DNA of 64,000 bases from an uncultured Bacteroidales bacterium (GTDB lineage Bacteria > Bacteroidota > Bacteroidia > Bacteroidales > Paludibacteraceae): contig CACZZL010000002.1 of NCBI GenBank assembly GCA_902785605.1, positions 1-64,000 on the forward strand. The letters are read 5' to 3'. A model generated the notes under the pieces. The model searched no databases. It was not told where the DNA came from and was given only the letters and a program-made list of their open reading frames with translations. The translations under genes and the position numbers were made by a program. This document shows positions 1 through 7,761 of this stretch, one piece after another; within the stretch, counting starts at the first letter, position 1, and every line of letters starts with the position of its first letter.

Positions 1-1
1 G

Positions 2-379
2 GCTGACGCGATCAAGACCGTCAGCGGTGCCCTCACCAAAATCAACAAAAAGTCGCAACACGCCGGTGACCAGAAGATGATTCTCGCTACCCACCGTGTG
101 GCCGAAACCACCAACCCGGATTGCTCCCGCCTCTACATGCGCGGCCTGAGCTCCGTAACCCGCTCGACTCCGGTGACGACCAAGGAGATGCGTCTCCGCG
201 TACGCTTCGCCGCTGTCGCAGCAGCAGTCGCTGCCCGTAAGGACAGCCTCGAGTTCGCATCGTCCGACCAGGCAGCGTTCCTCGCGCAGAAGGACTCTAC
301 GAACGGCAAAAAGACCATGAAAGCGTACCTCTGGTCCGTCTGCGCCGCTGCGTATGATGCGGAGCACCCGCAAGGCTAA
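2..379 (+). CDS. C-terminal part of an unrecognised protein (5' truncated by the window)
   Basis: The frame is open from base 2, so the start lies to the left of the window; 125 residues are visible. I do not recognise a family. The visible part has no membrane segment, is rich in Ala, Lys, Thr and Ser, contains an Ala/Val run (AAVAAAVAAR, about residues 70-79) and ends in DAEHPQG. GC-rich codon use matches the next genes, so it looks native and expressed. Its stop codon sits in the first unit of a heptamer array and is followed by a strong terminator, so it is the last gene of its transcript. Confidence 0.6.
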   Translation, partial: ADAIKTVSGALTKINKKSQHAGDQKMILATHRVAETTNPDCSRLYMRGLSSVTRSTPVTTKEMRLRVRFAAVAAAVAARKDSLEFASSDQAAFLAQKDSTNGKKTMKAYLWSVCAAAYDAEHPQG

Positions 380-405
380 AGGTCGAAAGGCTAATGGCTA
401 AAGGG
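374..405 (+). repeat. Heptamer array (GGCTAAA type)
   Basis: Units GGCTAAA, GGTCGAAA, GGCTAAT, GGCTAAA, then GGG: lengths 7-8-7-7. It begins at the stop codon of the preceding gene. The same 7-8-7-7 layout with related words occurs inside the glycosyltransferase gene at 30917-30945. Confidence 0.75.
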
Positions 406-440
406 AAAAATCGCTCGAGAGGGCGGTTTTTCTTTTTTTT
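406..440 (+). terminator. Intrinsic terminator
   Basis: Stem AAAAATCGCTC / GGGCGGTTTTT (G-U pairs allowed), loop GAGA, followed by a long T tract. It closes the transcript of the truncated first gene. Confidence 0.8.
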
Positions 441-451
441 GTGCTTAAAAA

Positions 452-483
452 TTTGCACATGTCATTTTTTTTTCGTAACTTTG
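452..483 (+). promoter_or_regulatory. Bacteroidetes promoter for the TPR/ribH/aspartokinase group
   Basis: -33 TTTG at 452-455 inside TTTGCACATGTC, exactly 20 bp, then -7 TAACTTTG at 476-483. The first ATG of the TPR gene is 75 bp downstream. Confidence 0.85.
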
Positions 484-557
484 CACGCTTTTTCGATAGT
501 TGTCCATGATGGACTATACGGAGAGGTATTATTGAAAATAATAAAAATCAACATATT

Positions 558-1244
558 ATGGCAAAGAAAAATCAAAAATTTGTAAAAGAAGACGAACAAT
601 TGGAGTCTGTTAACCAAACCCTCACCGGCGCAGGCAAGTGGATTGAGGATCACTCGACCTTGCTCATTTCGTGCGTAGTGGGAATCGCTGTTGTTATCCT
701 GGGCGTGATGCTGCTCAAACAAGAGGTGTTCAACAAGAAAGCGCTGCTGGCAAGCAACGAGAACGCTAAATCGGTTATTTTCTTCATGGCCGGCGATTAT
801 GAGAAAGCACTCGCGGGCGATGAGGAGGCTGAATGCGAAGGTTTCCTCAGCACCGCTAAGAAGTATGGTTTCTATCAGGAAGGTAAACTGGCTGCGCTCT
901 ATGCCGGTCTGTGCTACTTCGAGCAGGGTGAGTACGAGGATGCAGTGGAGTATCTCAAAAAATACTCGTCTGACGACCTGACCATCGGCCCGGCTGCAAA
1001 GCAGAAACTGGGTGATGCGTACATCGAGCTGCAGGACTACACCAACGCCATCAAGGCGTTTGAGGCTGCTGCTAAGTCCGGTAACGAGATCATCGCTCCG
1101 ATGAGCCTCAAGAAAGCAGGTCTCGCTTATCTGCACGAGGACAACAAAGCGAAAGCGCTCAAGGCGTTCCAGACCATCAAGGAGAAATATCCGGCTTCGA
1201 CCGAAGCACAAGATATTGACAAATACATCGCTATCGCAGAGTAA
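558..1244 (+). CDS. Membrane-anchored tetratricopeptide-repeat protein (YfgM-like)
   Basis: 228 residues. A charged N-terminal tail (about 1-33) precedes one hydrophobic segment (about 34-54, LLISCVVGIAVVILGVMLL), followed by a soluble part with at least three TPR-like helical pairs (about 100-220; motifs such as AALYAGLCYFEQGEYEDAV and GDAYIELQDYTNAIKAF). The layout fits the YfgM/DUF2133-like family: cytoplasmic tail, single anchor, TPR domain outside the cytoplasm, where such proteins assist envelope protein folding or complex assembly. First gene behind the promoter at 452-483. Its stop overlaps the ribH start as TAATG, which suggests translational coupling. Fold is clear, function is inferred. 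Confidence 0.8.
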   Translation: MAKKNQKFVKEDEQLESVNQTLTGAGKWIEDHSTLLISCVVGIAVVILGVMLLKQEVFNKKALLASNENAKSVIFFMAGDYEKALAGDEEAECEGFLSTAKKYGFYQEGKLAALYAGLCYFEQGEYEDAVEYLKKYSSDDLTIGPAAKQKLGDAYIELQDYTNAIKAFEAAAKSGNEIIAPMSLKKAGLAYLHEDNKAKALKAFQTIKEKYPASTEAQDIDKYIAIAE

Positions 1245-1720
1245 TGACAACAGACCTCTCGAAATATGATGCCAATCAATTGCCTAACGCTGATGTCCTC
1301 GGGCGTCAGCGTTATGCTATTATAGTTGCGGATTGGAACAGCGAGATCACGTATCCGATGGCCCAAGGAGCGGTCGATACGCTGGTCAAACACGGCGTGC
1401 CGGAGGAAAACATCGACATCATGCATGTGCCCGGTACCGTTGAACTGACCTACGGCGCAGCACGTATCATGCGCGAGGAACGGATGGATGCCGTCATCGT
1501 CATCGGATGTGTGATCCAAGGCGAGACCCCGCATTTCGACTACGTGTGCCAATCGGTGACCCAAGGCGTGGCTGCGCTCAATGCGCAAGGCAAAGTGCCG
1601 GTCATCTTCTCCGTGCTCACGGTCCTCAATCAGCAGCAGGCACTCGACCGCTGCGGTGGCAAACTGGGCAACAAAGGCATCGAAGGAGCCTATACCGCCA
1701 TTCGAATGGCGAATTTGTAA
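1244..1720 (+). CDS. ribH: 6,7-dimethyl-8-ribityllumazine synthase
   Basis: 158 residues, the normal size. Catalyses the penultimate step of riboflavin synthesis, joining 5-amino-6-ribitylaminouracil with 3,4-dihydroxy-2-butanone 4-phosphate; such proteins assemble into 60-mers or pentamers in the cytosol. Diagnostic stretches: IVADWNSEIT (substrate loop), VPGTVELTYGAARIM, VIVIGCVIQGETPHFDYV with the catalytic His after the GETP motif, and PVIFSVLTVLNQQQALDR. The start ATG shares bases with the stop of the TPR gene (TAATG). No other rib gene is nearby, so the pathway is dispersed in this genome. Confidence 0.96.
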   Translation: MTTDLSKYDANQLPNADVLGRQRYAIIVADWNSEITYPMAQGAVDTLVKHGVPEENIDIMHVPGTVELTYGAARIMREERMDAVIVIGCVIQGETPHFDYVCQSVTQGVAALNAQGKVPVIFSVLTVLNQQQALDRCGGKLGNKGIEGAYTAIRMANL

Positions 1721-1721
1721 A

Positions 1722-1735
1722 GGCTAAAGGTTATA
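1722..1735 (+). repeat. Two-unit heptamer spacer (GGCTAAA GGTTATA)
   Basis: Two 7-bp units fill the 17-bp gap between the ribH stop and the aspartokinase ATG. Both words recur in arrays at 374-405 and 63832-63859. Confidence 0.55.
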
Positions 1736-1737
1736 GA

Positions 1738-2988
1738 ATGAAAGTTTTTAAGTTCGGTGGAGCATCGGTGAAGGACGCAGCAGGTGTCCGTAACCTCGAG
1801 CGTATCGTTCGCCTGGAAGGGGCGCACGATCTCATGGTCGTTGTCTCGGCCATGAGCAAGACGACCAACGCCCTCGAGCGGGTGGTGGAGTACTGCGCCG
1901 CCGGACAAGAGGACAAAGCGCTCAACCAATGGATTGACATCATCGATTTTCATGTCGCCATCATGAAGGAGCTCGGGCTCCAACCCGGTTCAGACATCCG
2001 TCTGCAGGGCGAGATCCCGTTCGACCCGGCGCTGCCGTACGACGAGAACTACGACCAGATCGTGTCGATGGGCGAACTGCTATCCACTCAGATCATCGCG
2101 GTCTATCTGCTCAAACAAGGCCTGTCGGTCGAGTGGTGGAATATGCCCAAGCTGCTCCGTACGGATAACACCTGGCGCGAAGCGAAGGTAGATAACGAGA
2201 CCAGCCGCACCGTTATTCGTGCCGGCTGGGACCGTTCCAACCGGCCTTCGGTCGTCATCGCGCAGGGTTTCATCGGCGGTACTGCCGACGGCAAACGCAC
2301 CACGCTCGGTAGAGAGGGTTCGGACTACACGGCAGCCCTGTTAGGTAACTACCTCGATGCCGAATCGGTCACCATATGGAAAGATGTGCCGGGTATCCTC
2401 AATGCGGACCCGCGTATCGAACCCGACACTGTGCTCATTCCCTCCCTGCGGTATCAAGATGCGGTCGAACTCAGTTACTCGGGTGCGCAGATCATTCACC
2501 CCAAGACCATCCGTCCGCTGGAGAACAAACAGATACCGCTGTTCGTCAAACCCTTTGGCGACCCGTTGGCTGCCGGTTCCCGCATCGCGGCAGACGGGGT
2601 AGGACCGATCGACGTACCGGTGTACATCTGGCGTAAGAATCAAATCCTTATAACTATGCGCGCGAAAGACTTCGCGTTCGTACTGGAGGAGAGCCTGAGT
2701 GAGATCTTCGATATCATTCACCGTCACCGCCTCAAAGTGTCGCTCATCCAATCATCGGCCGTCACCATCTCCGTCTGCGTGGACAACACCCGTTTTGTGC
2801 CCGAAGCGATCGAGGCACTCCAAGTACATTTCAACGTGAGCTACAACGACCATCTGTCGCTGCTCACCATCCGAGGTACAACACCCGACATCCTCGAGCG
2901 TGCCAAAGCCGGACGAACGATCATGCTCAGCCAAACGACCCGCCGCACCGCACGACTGGTAGTCAAAGAGCTGAATGCTGATAACTGA
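1738..2988 (+). CDS. Aspartate kinase, monofunctional
   Basis: 416 residues from ATG 1738; the frame stays open upstream inside ribH, but only this start gives the family N-terminus MKVFKFGGASV. Phosphorylates aspartate, the committed step to Lys, Thr, Met and diaminopimelate. Visible: KFGGASV (nucleotide site), VVVSAMSKTTNAL, the GRGGSD-like GREGSDYTAALLG, the LYTADPR-like GILNADPRIEP, and ELSYSGAQIIHPKTI. The last 120 residues form the ACT regulatory region. There is no homoserine dehydrogenase domain, so this is not a ThrA fusion. The exact isozyme (lysC or other) cannot be told. Last codons merge into a CTGAATG-type heptamer run. Confidence 0.93.
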   Translation: MKVFKFGGASVKDAAGVRNLERIVRLEGAHDLMVVVSAMSKTTNALERVVEYCAAGQEDKALNQWIDIIDFHVAIMKELGLQPGSDIRLQGEIPFDPALPYDENYDQIVSMGELLSTQIIAVYLLKQGLSVEWWNMPKLLRTDNTWREAKVDNETSRTVIRAGWDRSNRPSVVIAQGFIGGTADGKRTTLGREGSDYTAALLGNYLDAESVTIWKDVPGILNADPRIEPDTVLIPSLRYQDAVELSYSGAQIIHPKTIRPLENKQIPLFVKPFGDPLAAGSRIAADGVGPIDVPVYIWRKNQILITMRAKDFAFVLEESLSEIFDIIHRHRLKVSLIQSSAVTISVCVDNTRFVPEAIEALQVHFNVSYNDHLSLLTIRGTTPDILERAKAGRTIMLSQTTRRTARLVVKELNADN

Positions 2989-2991
2989 AAT
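2971..2991 (+). repeat. Short heptamer run (CTGAATG CTGATAA CTGAAAT)
   Basis: Three 7-bp units span the last codons and stop of the aspartokinase gene; the words resemble those of the array at 7146-7173. It is followed by ATCGTGCCC..CTAAGAA (2993-3012), a block seen again at 16792-16813. Confidence 0.5.
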
Positions 2992-3033
2992 AATCGTGCC
3001 CTTTAGGACTAAGAAATCTGAATACTAAAAAAC

Positions 3034-4128
3034 ATGGAACACCTTAAACAATATTTCACGATTGCCTATTGGGCGGACTTGCTCCGCACTTTCATTCATG
3101 CACTCGGTACCTGGAAGTTCTGGAAAGAACTGGTTCTCATGACCGTAGGTATGAGTCTCGGTGCGGTAGCCGTCTATTATTTCCTGATGCCGAGTCACCT
3201 TATCGTAGGCTCTATCTCGGGTCTGTCCATCGTGCTCAACACCCTGTTCGGCGGCACGGCAGACACCTTCGCCTACTGGGTAACGGGCATCAACGCGTTC
3301 CTGCTCTTGCTGGCGTTCATCCTCATTGGTAATGAGTTCGGCGCCAAGACTGTCTATACGGCACTCATCCTCGGTCCGCTCACCCAGATGTGGGACCGCG
3401 TCTATCCGAACTATAAGTTCACCCACGAACTGATCACCGATCAGACCATCATTGACCAACTCAATGCCGGTACGCTCACAGGCGATAACTACCTGCTCAA
3501 CCACTCCGGTGAGTGGATGGTCCGCGTACGCGACAGCGTGATGAGCGGCGGCCTGGGAACAGGCGATGTGTGGTTCGATCTCATCTGCTTCGTGCTCTTG
3601 CTCAGCATCTGTCAGGCCGTCCTGTTCCGCATCAATGCCTCCACCGGCGGACTCGATATTCTGGGTAAGATCGTCAACAAGTACCTCCATTTCGATATCG
3701 GCACATCGGTCGCTATCGGAGGTATCATCATCTGCTGCACCTCGTTCCTCATCAACGATTTCCGCATGGTCATCATCGGTATCATCGGAACCTGGATCAA
3801 CGGCTTGGCAATTGACTATTTCACCGCCTCGCTCAATAAACGCAAACGCGTCTGCATCGTATCCGACGAACCTGACCGTATCCGCCAATACATCGTGGAG
3901 ACCCTCGTACGCGGATGCTCGATCTATACGATCAAAGGCGGTTACAGCGGAGAGGAACACCTGGAGATCCAAACACTCCTGACTCAAGACGAGTTCTCGT
4001 CGGTCATGGCGTTCATCCGCAACAACCACATCAAAGCTTTCATTACTGCCGGCAACTGCTCCGAGGTCTATGGTCTTTGGTTCAGACACAAGAAAGTGCA
4101 CGGCAAAACAGTAGTAGTAAACGATTAA
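3034..4128 (+). CDS. YitT family membrane protein (DUF161 + DUF2179)
   Basis: 364 residues. Several hydrophobic segments in the first 270 residues, with the family-typical LSIVLNTLFGGTADTFAYWVTGINAFLL region split over two helices and the conserved STGGLDILGKIVNKY motif after the duplicated half. Residues 275-360 form a soluble DUF2179 domain (RKRVCIVSDEPDRI, TIKGGYSGEE, VMAFIRNNHIKAFI). YitT proteins are inner-membrane proteins of unknown transport substrate; the C-terminal domain probably senses or gates. There is an insert of about 50 residues (TDQTIIDQLNAGTLTGDNY region) in the middle. No own promoter seen, so it is probably co-transcribed with aspartokinase. Confidence 0.85.
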   Translation: MEHLKQYFTIAYWADLLRTFIHALGTWKFWKELVLMTVGMSLGAVAVYYFLMPSHLIVGSISGLSIVLNTLFGGTADTFAYWVTGINAFLLLLAFILIGNEFGAKTVYTALILGPLTQMWDRVYPNYKFTHELITDQTIIDQLNAGTLTGDNYLLNHSGEWMVRVRDSVMSGGLGTGDVWFDLICFVLLLSICQAVLFRINASTGGLDILGKIVNKYLHFDIGTSVAIGGIIICCTSFLINDFRMVIIGIIGTWINGLAIDYFTASLNKRKRVCIVSDEPDRIRQYIVETLVRGCSIYTIKGGYSGEEHLEIQTLLTQDEFSSVMAFIRNNHIKAFITAGNCSEVYGLWFRHKKVHGKTVVVND

Positions 4129-4138
4129 TTACATAGAT

Positions 4139-5038
4139 ATGAAACCCACATTATTTATCTTGGCAGCCGGAATGGGTAGTCGTTACGGCGGGCTCAAACA
4201 AATGGACGGTCTCGGACCGAACGGCGAAGCAATCCTTGATTACAGCGTGTACGACGCGCTGCGCGCAGGATTTGGTAAGATTGTATTTGTTATCCGTAAG
4301 GATTTCGAAGACGATTTTCGCCGTGTCGTACTCAGCAAGTACGAAGGCAAAGTGCAATGCGAACTGTGCTTCCAATCGGTGGACAAAGTGCCTGCCGGCT
4401 GCACCTATAACCCTGAGCGCACCAAACCCTGGGGTACCAACCACGCTGTGCTCATGGGACGTGAACTGATCAACGAACCCTTTGCTGTTATCAATGCCGA
4501 TGACTTCTACGGCAAGGAGTCCTACCAGGTGCTGGCAGACTTCCTCCGTTCGGTAGAGGGCAAGAAAGGACAGTACTGCATGGTCGGCTACCGCGTATGC
4601 AACACCCTCAGCGAGAATGGATCCGTCAGCCGCGGTGTCTGTGCAACCAACGAACAAGGTCTGCTCACCGACGTCGTGGAGCGCACGAAGATCGAGGATA
4701 AGAACGGCACCATCGTCTTCACCGAGGATGGGGTAGATACACCGCTGGATCCGCACACGCCTGTATCGATGAACATGTGGGGCTTCACGCCGGAGTATTT
4801 CCAATACAGCGAGGACGCATTCCGCGCTTTCCTCAACGAGCACGGACAGGAACTCAAATCCGAGTTCTATATCCCGACACTGGTCAACCAACTCATCACC
4901 AGTGGTAAGGCGACCTGCAAAGTGCTGGATACACCGTCCAAATGGTTCGGTGTGACCTATTCGGAAGACCGTCCGCAAGTGGTGATGAAAATTAACCAAC
5001 TCATCGCCAAAGGGGACTACCCGGAGAAACTGTTCTAA
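4139..5038 (+). CDS. Sugar-phosphate nucleotidyltransferase
   Basis: 299 residues. Rossmann-type nucleotidyltransferase: N-terminal signature LAAGMGSRYGGLKQ (NTP-binding loop), metal-site NADDFYG, PWGTNHAVLMG, and the acceptor-side FYIPTLVNQLI and SKWFGVTY near the end. It should transfer a nucleotide to a sugar 1-phosphate; with galE directly downstream, UDP-hexose chemistry is the likely context, but the nucleotide and sugar cannot be read from sequence. The family is widespread in Bacteroidetes and differs from classic GalU. Spacing to galE is 39 bp and consists of a heptamer array. Confidence 0.85.
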   Translation: MKPTLFILAAGMGSRYGGLKQMDGLGPNGEAILDYSVYDALRAGFGKIVFVIRKDFEDDFRRVVLSKYEGKVQCELCFQSVDKVPAGCTYNPERTKPWGTNHAVLMGRELINEPFAVINADDFYGKESYQVLADFLRSVEGKKGQYCMVGYRVCNTLSENGSVSRGVCATNEQGLLTDVVERTKIEDKNGTIVFTEDGVDTPLDPHTPVSMNMWGFTPEYFQYSEDAFRAFLNEHGQELKSEFYIPTLVNQLITSGKATCKVLDTPSKWFGVTYSEDRPQVVMKINQLIAKGDYPEKLF

Positions 5039-5040
5039 TC

Positions 5041-5075
5041 CATAAATTTGAAATTTGAAATCATAAATTTGAAAT
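5041..5075 (+). repeat. Heptamer array (CATAAAT/TTGAAAT)
   Basis: Five exact 7-bp units: CATAAAT, TTGAAAT, TTGAAAT, CATAAAT, TTGAAAT, then CC and the galE ATG. Each unit carries TAA or TGA, so all frames are closed within 21 bp. Confidence 0.85.
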
Positions 5076-5077
5076 CC

Positions 5078-6106
5078 ATGAGTAGAATACTCGTCACCGG
5101 TGGAACCGGTTATATAGGCTCTCATACCACGGTCGAATTGATGCAGCAGGGCTACGACGTCACCATCGTCGATAACCTCTCCAACTCGTCAATCGATGTG
5201 CTGGACGGAATTGCGGCAATCGTAGGACGCAAGCCGGAGTTCGCCAACATTGATTGTGGTAATTTCATGGACTTGGACAATGTGTTCAAGTTGTATCCCG
5301 ATATCGTGGGAGTCATTCATTTTGCTGCCAGCAAGGCCGTAGGCGAATCGGTTGAGAAACCGCTTCTCTACTACCGCAACAACCTCGGCAGTCTCGTGAC
5401 ACTGCTGGAAGTGATGCGCATGCACCAAGTTCAAAACCTCGTTTTCTCTTCTTCCTGTACGGTCTATGGTCAGCCGGATGCGGACCATCTGCCGGTAGAT
5501 GAGACTGCGCCCATCCAAAAAGCGCTCTCGCCCTACGGCAACACCAAGCAGATCAACGAAGAGATCATCTGCGATGAGGCGCATGCGGACAAGAAACTGC
5601 ACGCTACCATCCTGCGTTACTTCAACCCAATCGGTGCGCACCCGTCCGCCAGGATCGGTGAACTGCCTAACGGTGTACCGCAGAACTTGCTGCCGTTCAT
5701 TACCCAGACCGCTGCAGGACTCCGTCCTGAACTCAAAGTGTTCGGCAATGACTACAACACCCCCGACGGATCCTGCATCCGCGATTACATCTACGTAGTT
5801 GACCTGGCCAAGGCACACGTCAAAGCAATCGAGCGTATGCTCAACGCCACCGACCGCGACCAAGTGGAGGTGTTCAACCTCGGAACAGGAACCGGTTTGT
5901 CGGTACTCACCCTCATCAACGAGTTCGAAGCTGCTACCGGCGTTAAGATCCCGTACACCATCGTAGGCCGTCGTGAAGGAGACATCGAGCAAGTATGGGC
6001 TGCGCCTAAGAAAGCCAACGAAGTGCTGGGATGGAAAGCCGACACGCCCATTCGCGATGTACTCGCCTCCGCATGGAACTGGGAGAAACGTATCCGTAAC
6101 CTGTAA
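5078..6106 (+). CDS. galE: UDP-glucose 4-epimerase
   Basis: 342 residues. Interconverts UDP-glucose and UDP-galactose; short-chain dehydrogenase fold. Visible: NAD site GGTGYIGSHT at residue 9 onward, HFAASKAVGES, FSSSCTVYG carrying the catalytic Ser/Thr, and the YGNTK catalytic Tyr-Lys pair, plus RYFNPIGAH and GDGSCIRDYIYV-like substrate motifs. I place the start at ATG 5078 (MSRILVTGG); an in-frame ATG at 5048 would add ten residues encoded by the heptamer array, which I treat as spacer. The last codons (RNL) already belong to the next array. Confidence 0.95.
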   Translation: MSRILVTGGTGYIGSHTTVELMQQGYDVTIVDNLSNSSIDVLDGIAAIVGRKPEFANIDCGNFMDLDNVFKLYPDIVGVIHFAASKAVGESVEKPLLYYRNNLGSLVTLLEVMRMHQVQNLVFSSSCTVYGQPDADHLPVDETAPIQKALSPYGNTKQINEEIICDEAHADKKLHATILRYFNPIGAHPSARIGELPNGVPQNLLPFITQTAAGLRPELKVFGNDYNTPDGSCIRDYIYVVDLAKAHVKAIERMLNATDRDQVEVFNLGTGTGLSVLTLINEFEAATGVKIPYTIVGRREGDIEQVWAAPKKANEVLGWKADTPIRDVLASAWNWEKRIRNL

Positions 6107-6149
6107 CCCGTAACCCATAACCCATAACCCGTAACCCATAACCCCTAAT
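6094..6149 (+). repeat. Heptamer array (CCRTAAC), 8 units
   Basis: Eight consecutive 7-bp units: CCGTAAC, CTGTAAC, CCGTAAC, CCATAAC twice, CCGTAAC, CCATAAC, CCCTAAT, abutting the manA ATG. It starts inside galE; the galE stop is the TAA of unit two. Read on the other strand the words are GGTTATG/GGTTACG, the same family as GGTTATC at 63552 and 63839. Confidence 0.92.
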
Positions 6150-7145
6150 ATGCTCTATCCGTTTAAATTCAAACCGCACCATTTCCACAAACTGTGGGGT
6201 GGACATACGATTGAGAAATGGTATAACGACGTGCCCGCTGACTTCGAGAACGTAGGCGAGTCATGGGTCATCTCCGATGTGGACAAGTATCCGACGGAGG
6301 TATCCAACGGCCCGCATGCCGGAGACTCGTTGCAAGACCTGATAGAGGTCTATATGGACGAACTGGTAGGCGAGAAAGTGTACGACACGTTCGGAAACCG
6401 CTTCCCGCTCCTCATGAAGTTCATCGATGCCACCGACGACCTCTCGATCCAGGTACACCCGGGCGATGAGTTCGCACTCGAGAACGAGGACTGCATGGGC
6501 AAGACGGAGATGTGGTACGTGCTGCCCGCCAAAGGCAAGTCATCCATCTACCTGGGCTGGAACCAGCAGATGAACGTGTCCCTCATTCATGCCGCAATTG
6601 CAGACGGCACACTCGCGTCCTATCTGCGCAAGTACGACGTGCATGAAGGTGACGTAGCGTTCATTCCTGCCGGCACAGTACACGCGATGTGCAAAGACAC
6701 CATCGTGGCAGAGATCCAGGAGAACTCCGATATCACCTACCGTCTGTACGACTACAACCGCGTCGGTAATGACGGCCGCAAACGTCCGCTCAAACTGGAC
6801 AAAGCGCTCAAGGTCATGGACTTCAATCCCGATAACGGGGCATCGTTCCAACGCACCGCACCGCGTATCAACGGAGCCGTCAACCTGCAGAAGACACCGT
6901 TCTTCACCGTCAACATGCTCTCGCCCGTACGACCGATACAACGCGACTATGCTCCGCTGGATTCGTTCGTAGCCTACATGTGTGTGGAAGGACAATGCCA
7001 CGTCACCGCACTCGATTGCGAATCGGAACACAAGACAGCCTCGCTGCATATCGGTGAAGCGGTTCTGCTCCCCGCATCCCTCAACGATATCCTGATCGAA
7101 CCCCAAGGACCCTGCAAACTGCTGGAGATCTATGTGGAGCTGTAA
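6150..7145 (+). CDS. manA: Mannose-6-phosphate isomerase, type I
   Basis: 331 residues. Zn-dependent cupin enzyme that interconverts fructose 6-phosphate and mannose 6-phosphate, feeding GDP-mannose or fucose synthesis. Visible: KLWGGHTIEKW, GESWVISD, the metal-site SIQVHPGDEFA (Gln, His), KTEMWYVL (Glu), and the GTVHAMCKDTIVAEIQENSD block with the second metal His and the catalytic region. It belongs to the short Bacteroidetes/Firmicutes type rather than the 390-residue enterobacterial type. It follows the nucleotidyltransferase and galE on the same strand and ends the run at a bidirectional terminator. Confidence 0.93.
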   Translation: MLYPFKFKPHHFHKLWGGHTIEKWYNDVPADFENVGESWVISDVDKYPTEVSNGPHAGDSLQDLIEVYMDELVGEKVYDTFGNRFPLLMKFIDATDDLSIQVHPGDEFALENEDCMGKTEMWYVLPAKGKSSIYLGWNQQMNVSLIHAAIADGTLASYLRKYDVHEGDVAFIPAGTVHAMCKDTIVAEIQENSDITYRLYDYNRVGNDGRKRPLKLDKALKVMDFNPDNGASFQRTAPRINGAVNLQKTPFFTVNMLSPVRPIQRDYAPLDSFVAYMCVEGQCHVTALDCESEHKTASLHIGEAVLLPASLNDILIEPQGPCKLLEIYVEL

Positions 7146-7173
7146 AACTGACAGCTGAAAACTGAATACTAAA
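7146..7173 (+). repeat. Heptamer array (AACTGAA type)
   Basis: AACTGAC, AGCTGAA, AACTGAA, TACTAAA, starting directly after the manA stop and running into the terminator. Here the array sits between convergent genes, so it cannot serve a downstream start codon. Confidence 0.75.
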
Positions 7174-7197
7174 AAAGAGGCGCGTGCCTCTTTTTTT
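7171..7197. terminator. Bidirectional terminator between manA and rsmD
   Basis: A-rich stem AAAAAAGAGGC, loop GCGT, GCCTCTTTTTTT: perfect stem with A/T tracts on both sides. The rsmD stop (7196-7198) lies in the T tract. Confidence 0.9.
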
Positions 7198-7726
7198 ATT
7201 GGAAGAAACTGAAGTGTACGCTGCCGTACGTTCGTGTTTCTATATGTCTCGGGTGACTCGTGAAATCGGTATCCTTACCGTGCTCAATCACCAGCCAGCC
7301 GTCTTGCTTAAGAATCTCTTTCTCCAAAATAGCATCAGGCAGAGTAGGTAGCTGCTCCAAAGCATAAGGAGGATCGGCAAAGATCAGATCGTACTTGGTG
7401 CGGCAGGCACTGAGGAACTTGAACACATCGCCTCGAATCACACTCAGGTTGCGGATGCCCAACTGACGGCAACAACTGATGATCCAGTTCTGCTGCACAT
7501 GGGCAATCTCCACCGCCGTCACTTCCCGTGCTCCGCGGCTCACGCACTCAATGCCGATGCCTCCTGTGCCGGCAAACAGATCCAGCACATCAATCCCCTC
7601 AAAGTCCATGCGGTTGTTGAGCAGATTGAACAGACTCTCCTTGGCAAAGTCCGTCGTGGGCCTTGCGGTGATATTTTTAGGGGGCGACAACCGCCGCCCC
7701 CCATATGTTCCAGAGATTATGCGCAT
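7196..7726 (-). CDS. rsmD: 16S rRNA (guanine966-N2)-methyltransferase
   Basis: 176 residues. Methylates G966 of 16S rRNA on the assembling 30S subunit. N-terminal MRIISGTYGGRRL and ARPTTDFAKESLFNLL are family signatures, followed by the SAM-binding motif DLFAGTGGIGIE and the catalytic DPPY (DLIFADPPYAL). Size matches the family. It lies downstream of the anchored protein at 7762-8532 on the same strand, separated by four heptamers, and probably shares its transcript. Confidence 0.93.
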   Translation of the reverse strand: MRIISGTYGGRRLSPPKNITARPTTDFAKESLFNLLNNRMDFEGIDVLDLFAGTGGIGIECVSRGAREVTAVEIAHVQQNWIISCCRQLGIRNLSVIRGDVFKFLSACRTKYDLIFADPPYALEQLPTLPDAILEKEILKQDGWLVIEHGKDTDFTSHPRHIETRTYGSVHFSFFQ

Positions 7727-7729
7727 CTC

Positions 7730-7757
7730 TTTAAACTTTCAACTTTAAACTTTCAAC
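7730..7757 (-). repeat. Heptamer array (TTTAAAC/TTTCAAC)
   Basis: Two alternating words in four 7-bp units fill the gap between the stop at 7762 and the rsmD start at 7726. In coding-strand sense they read GTTTAAA and GTTGAAA, again containing TAA and TGA. Confidence 0.85.
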
Positions 7758-7761
7758 TTTA

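Noticed and set aside
1507..1737. N-terminal extension of aspartokinase into ribH
   Set aside because: The extra 77 residues are out-of-frame ribH codons; the conserved KFGGASV start begins exactly at ATG 1738.
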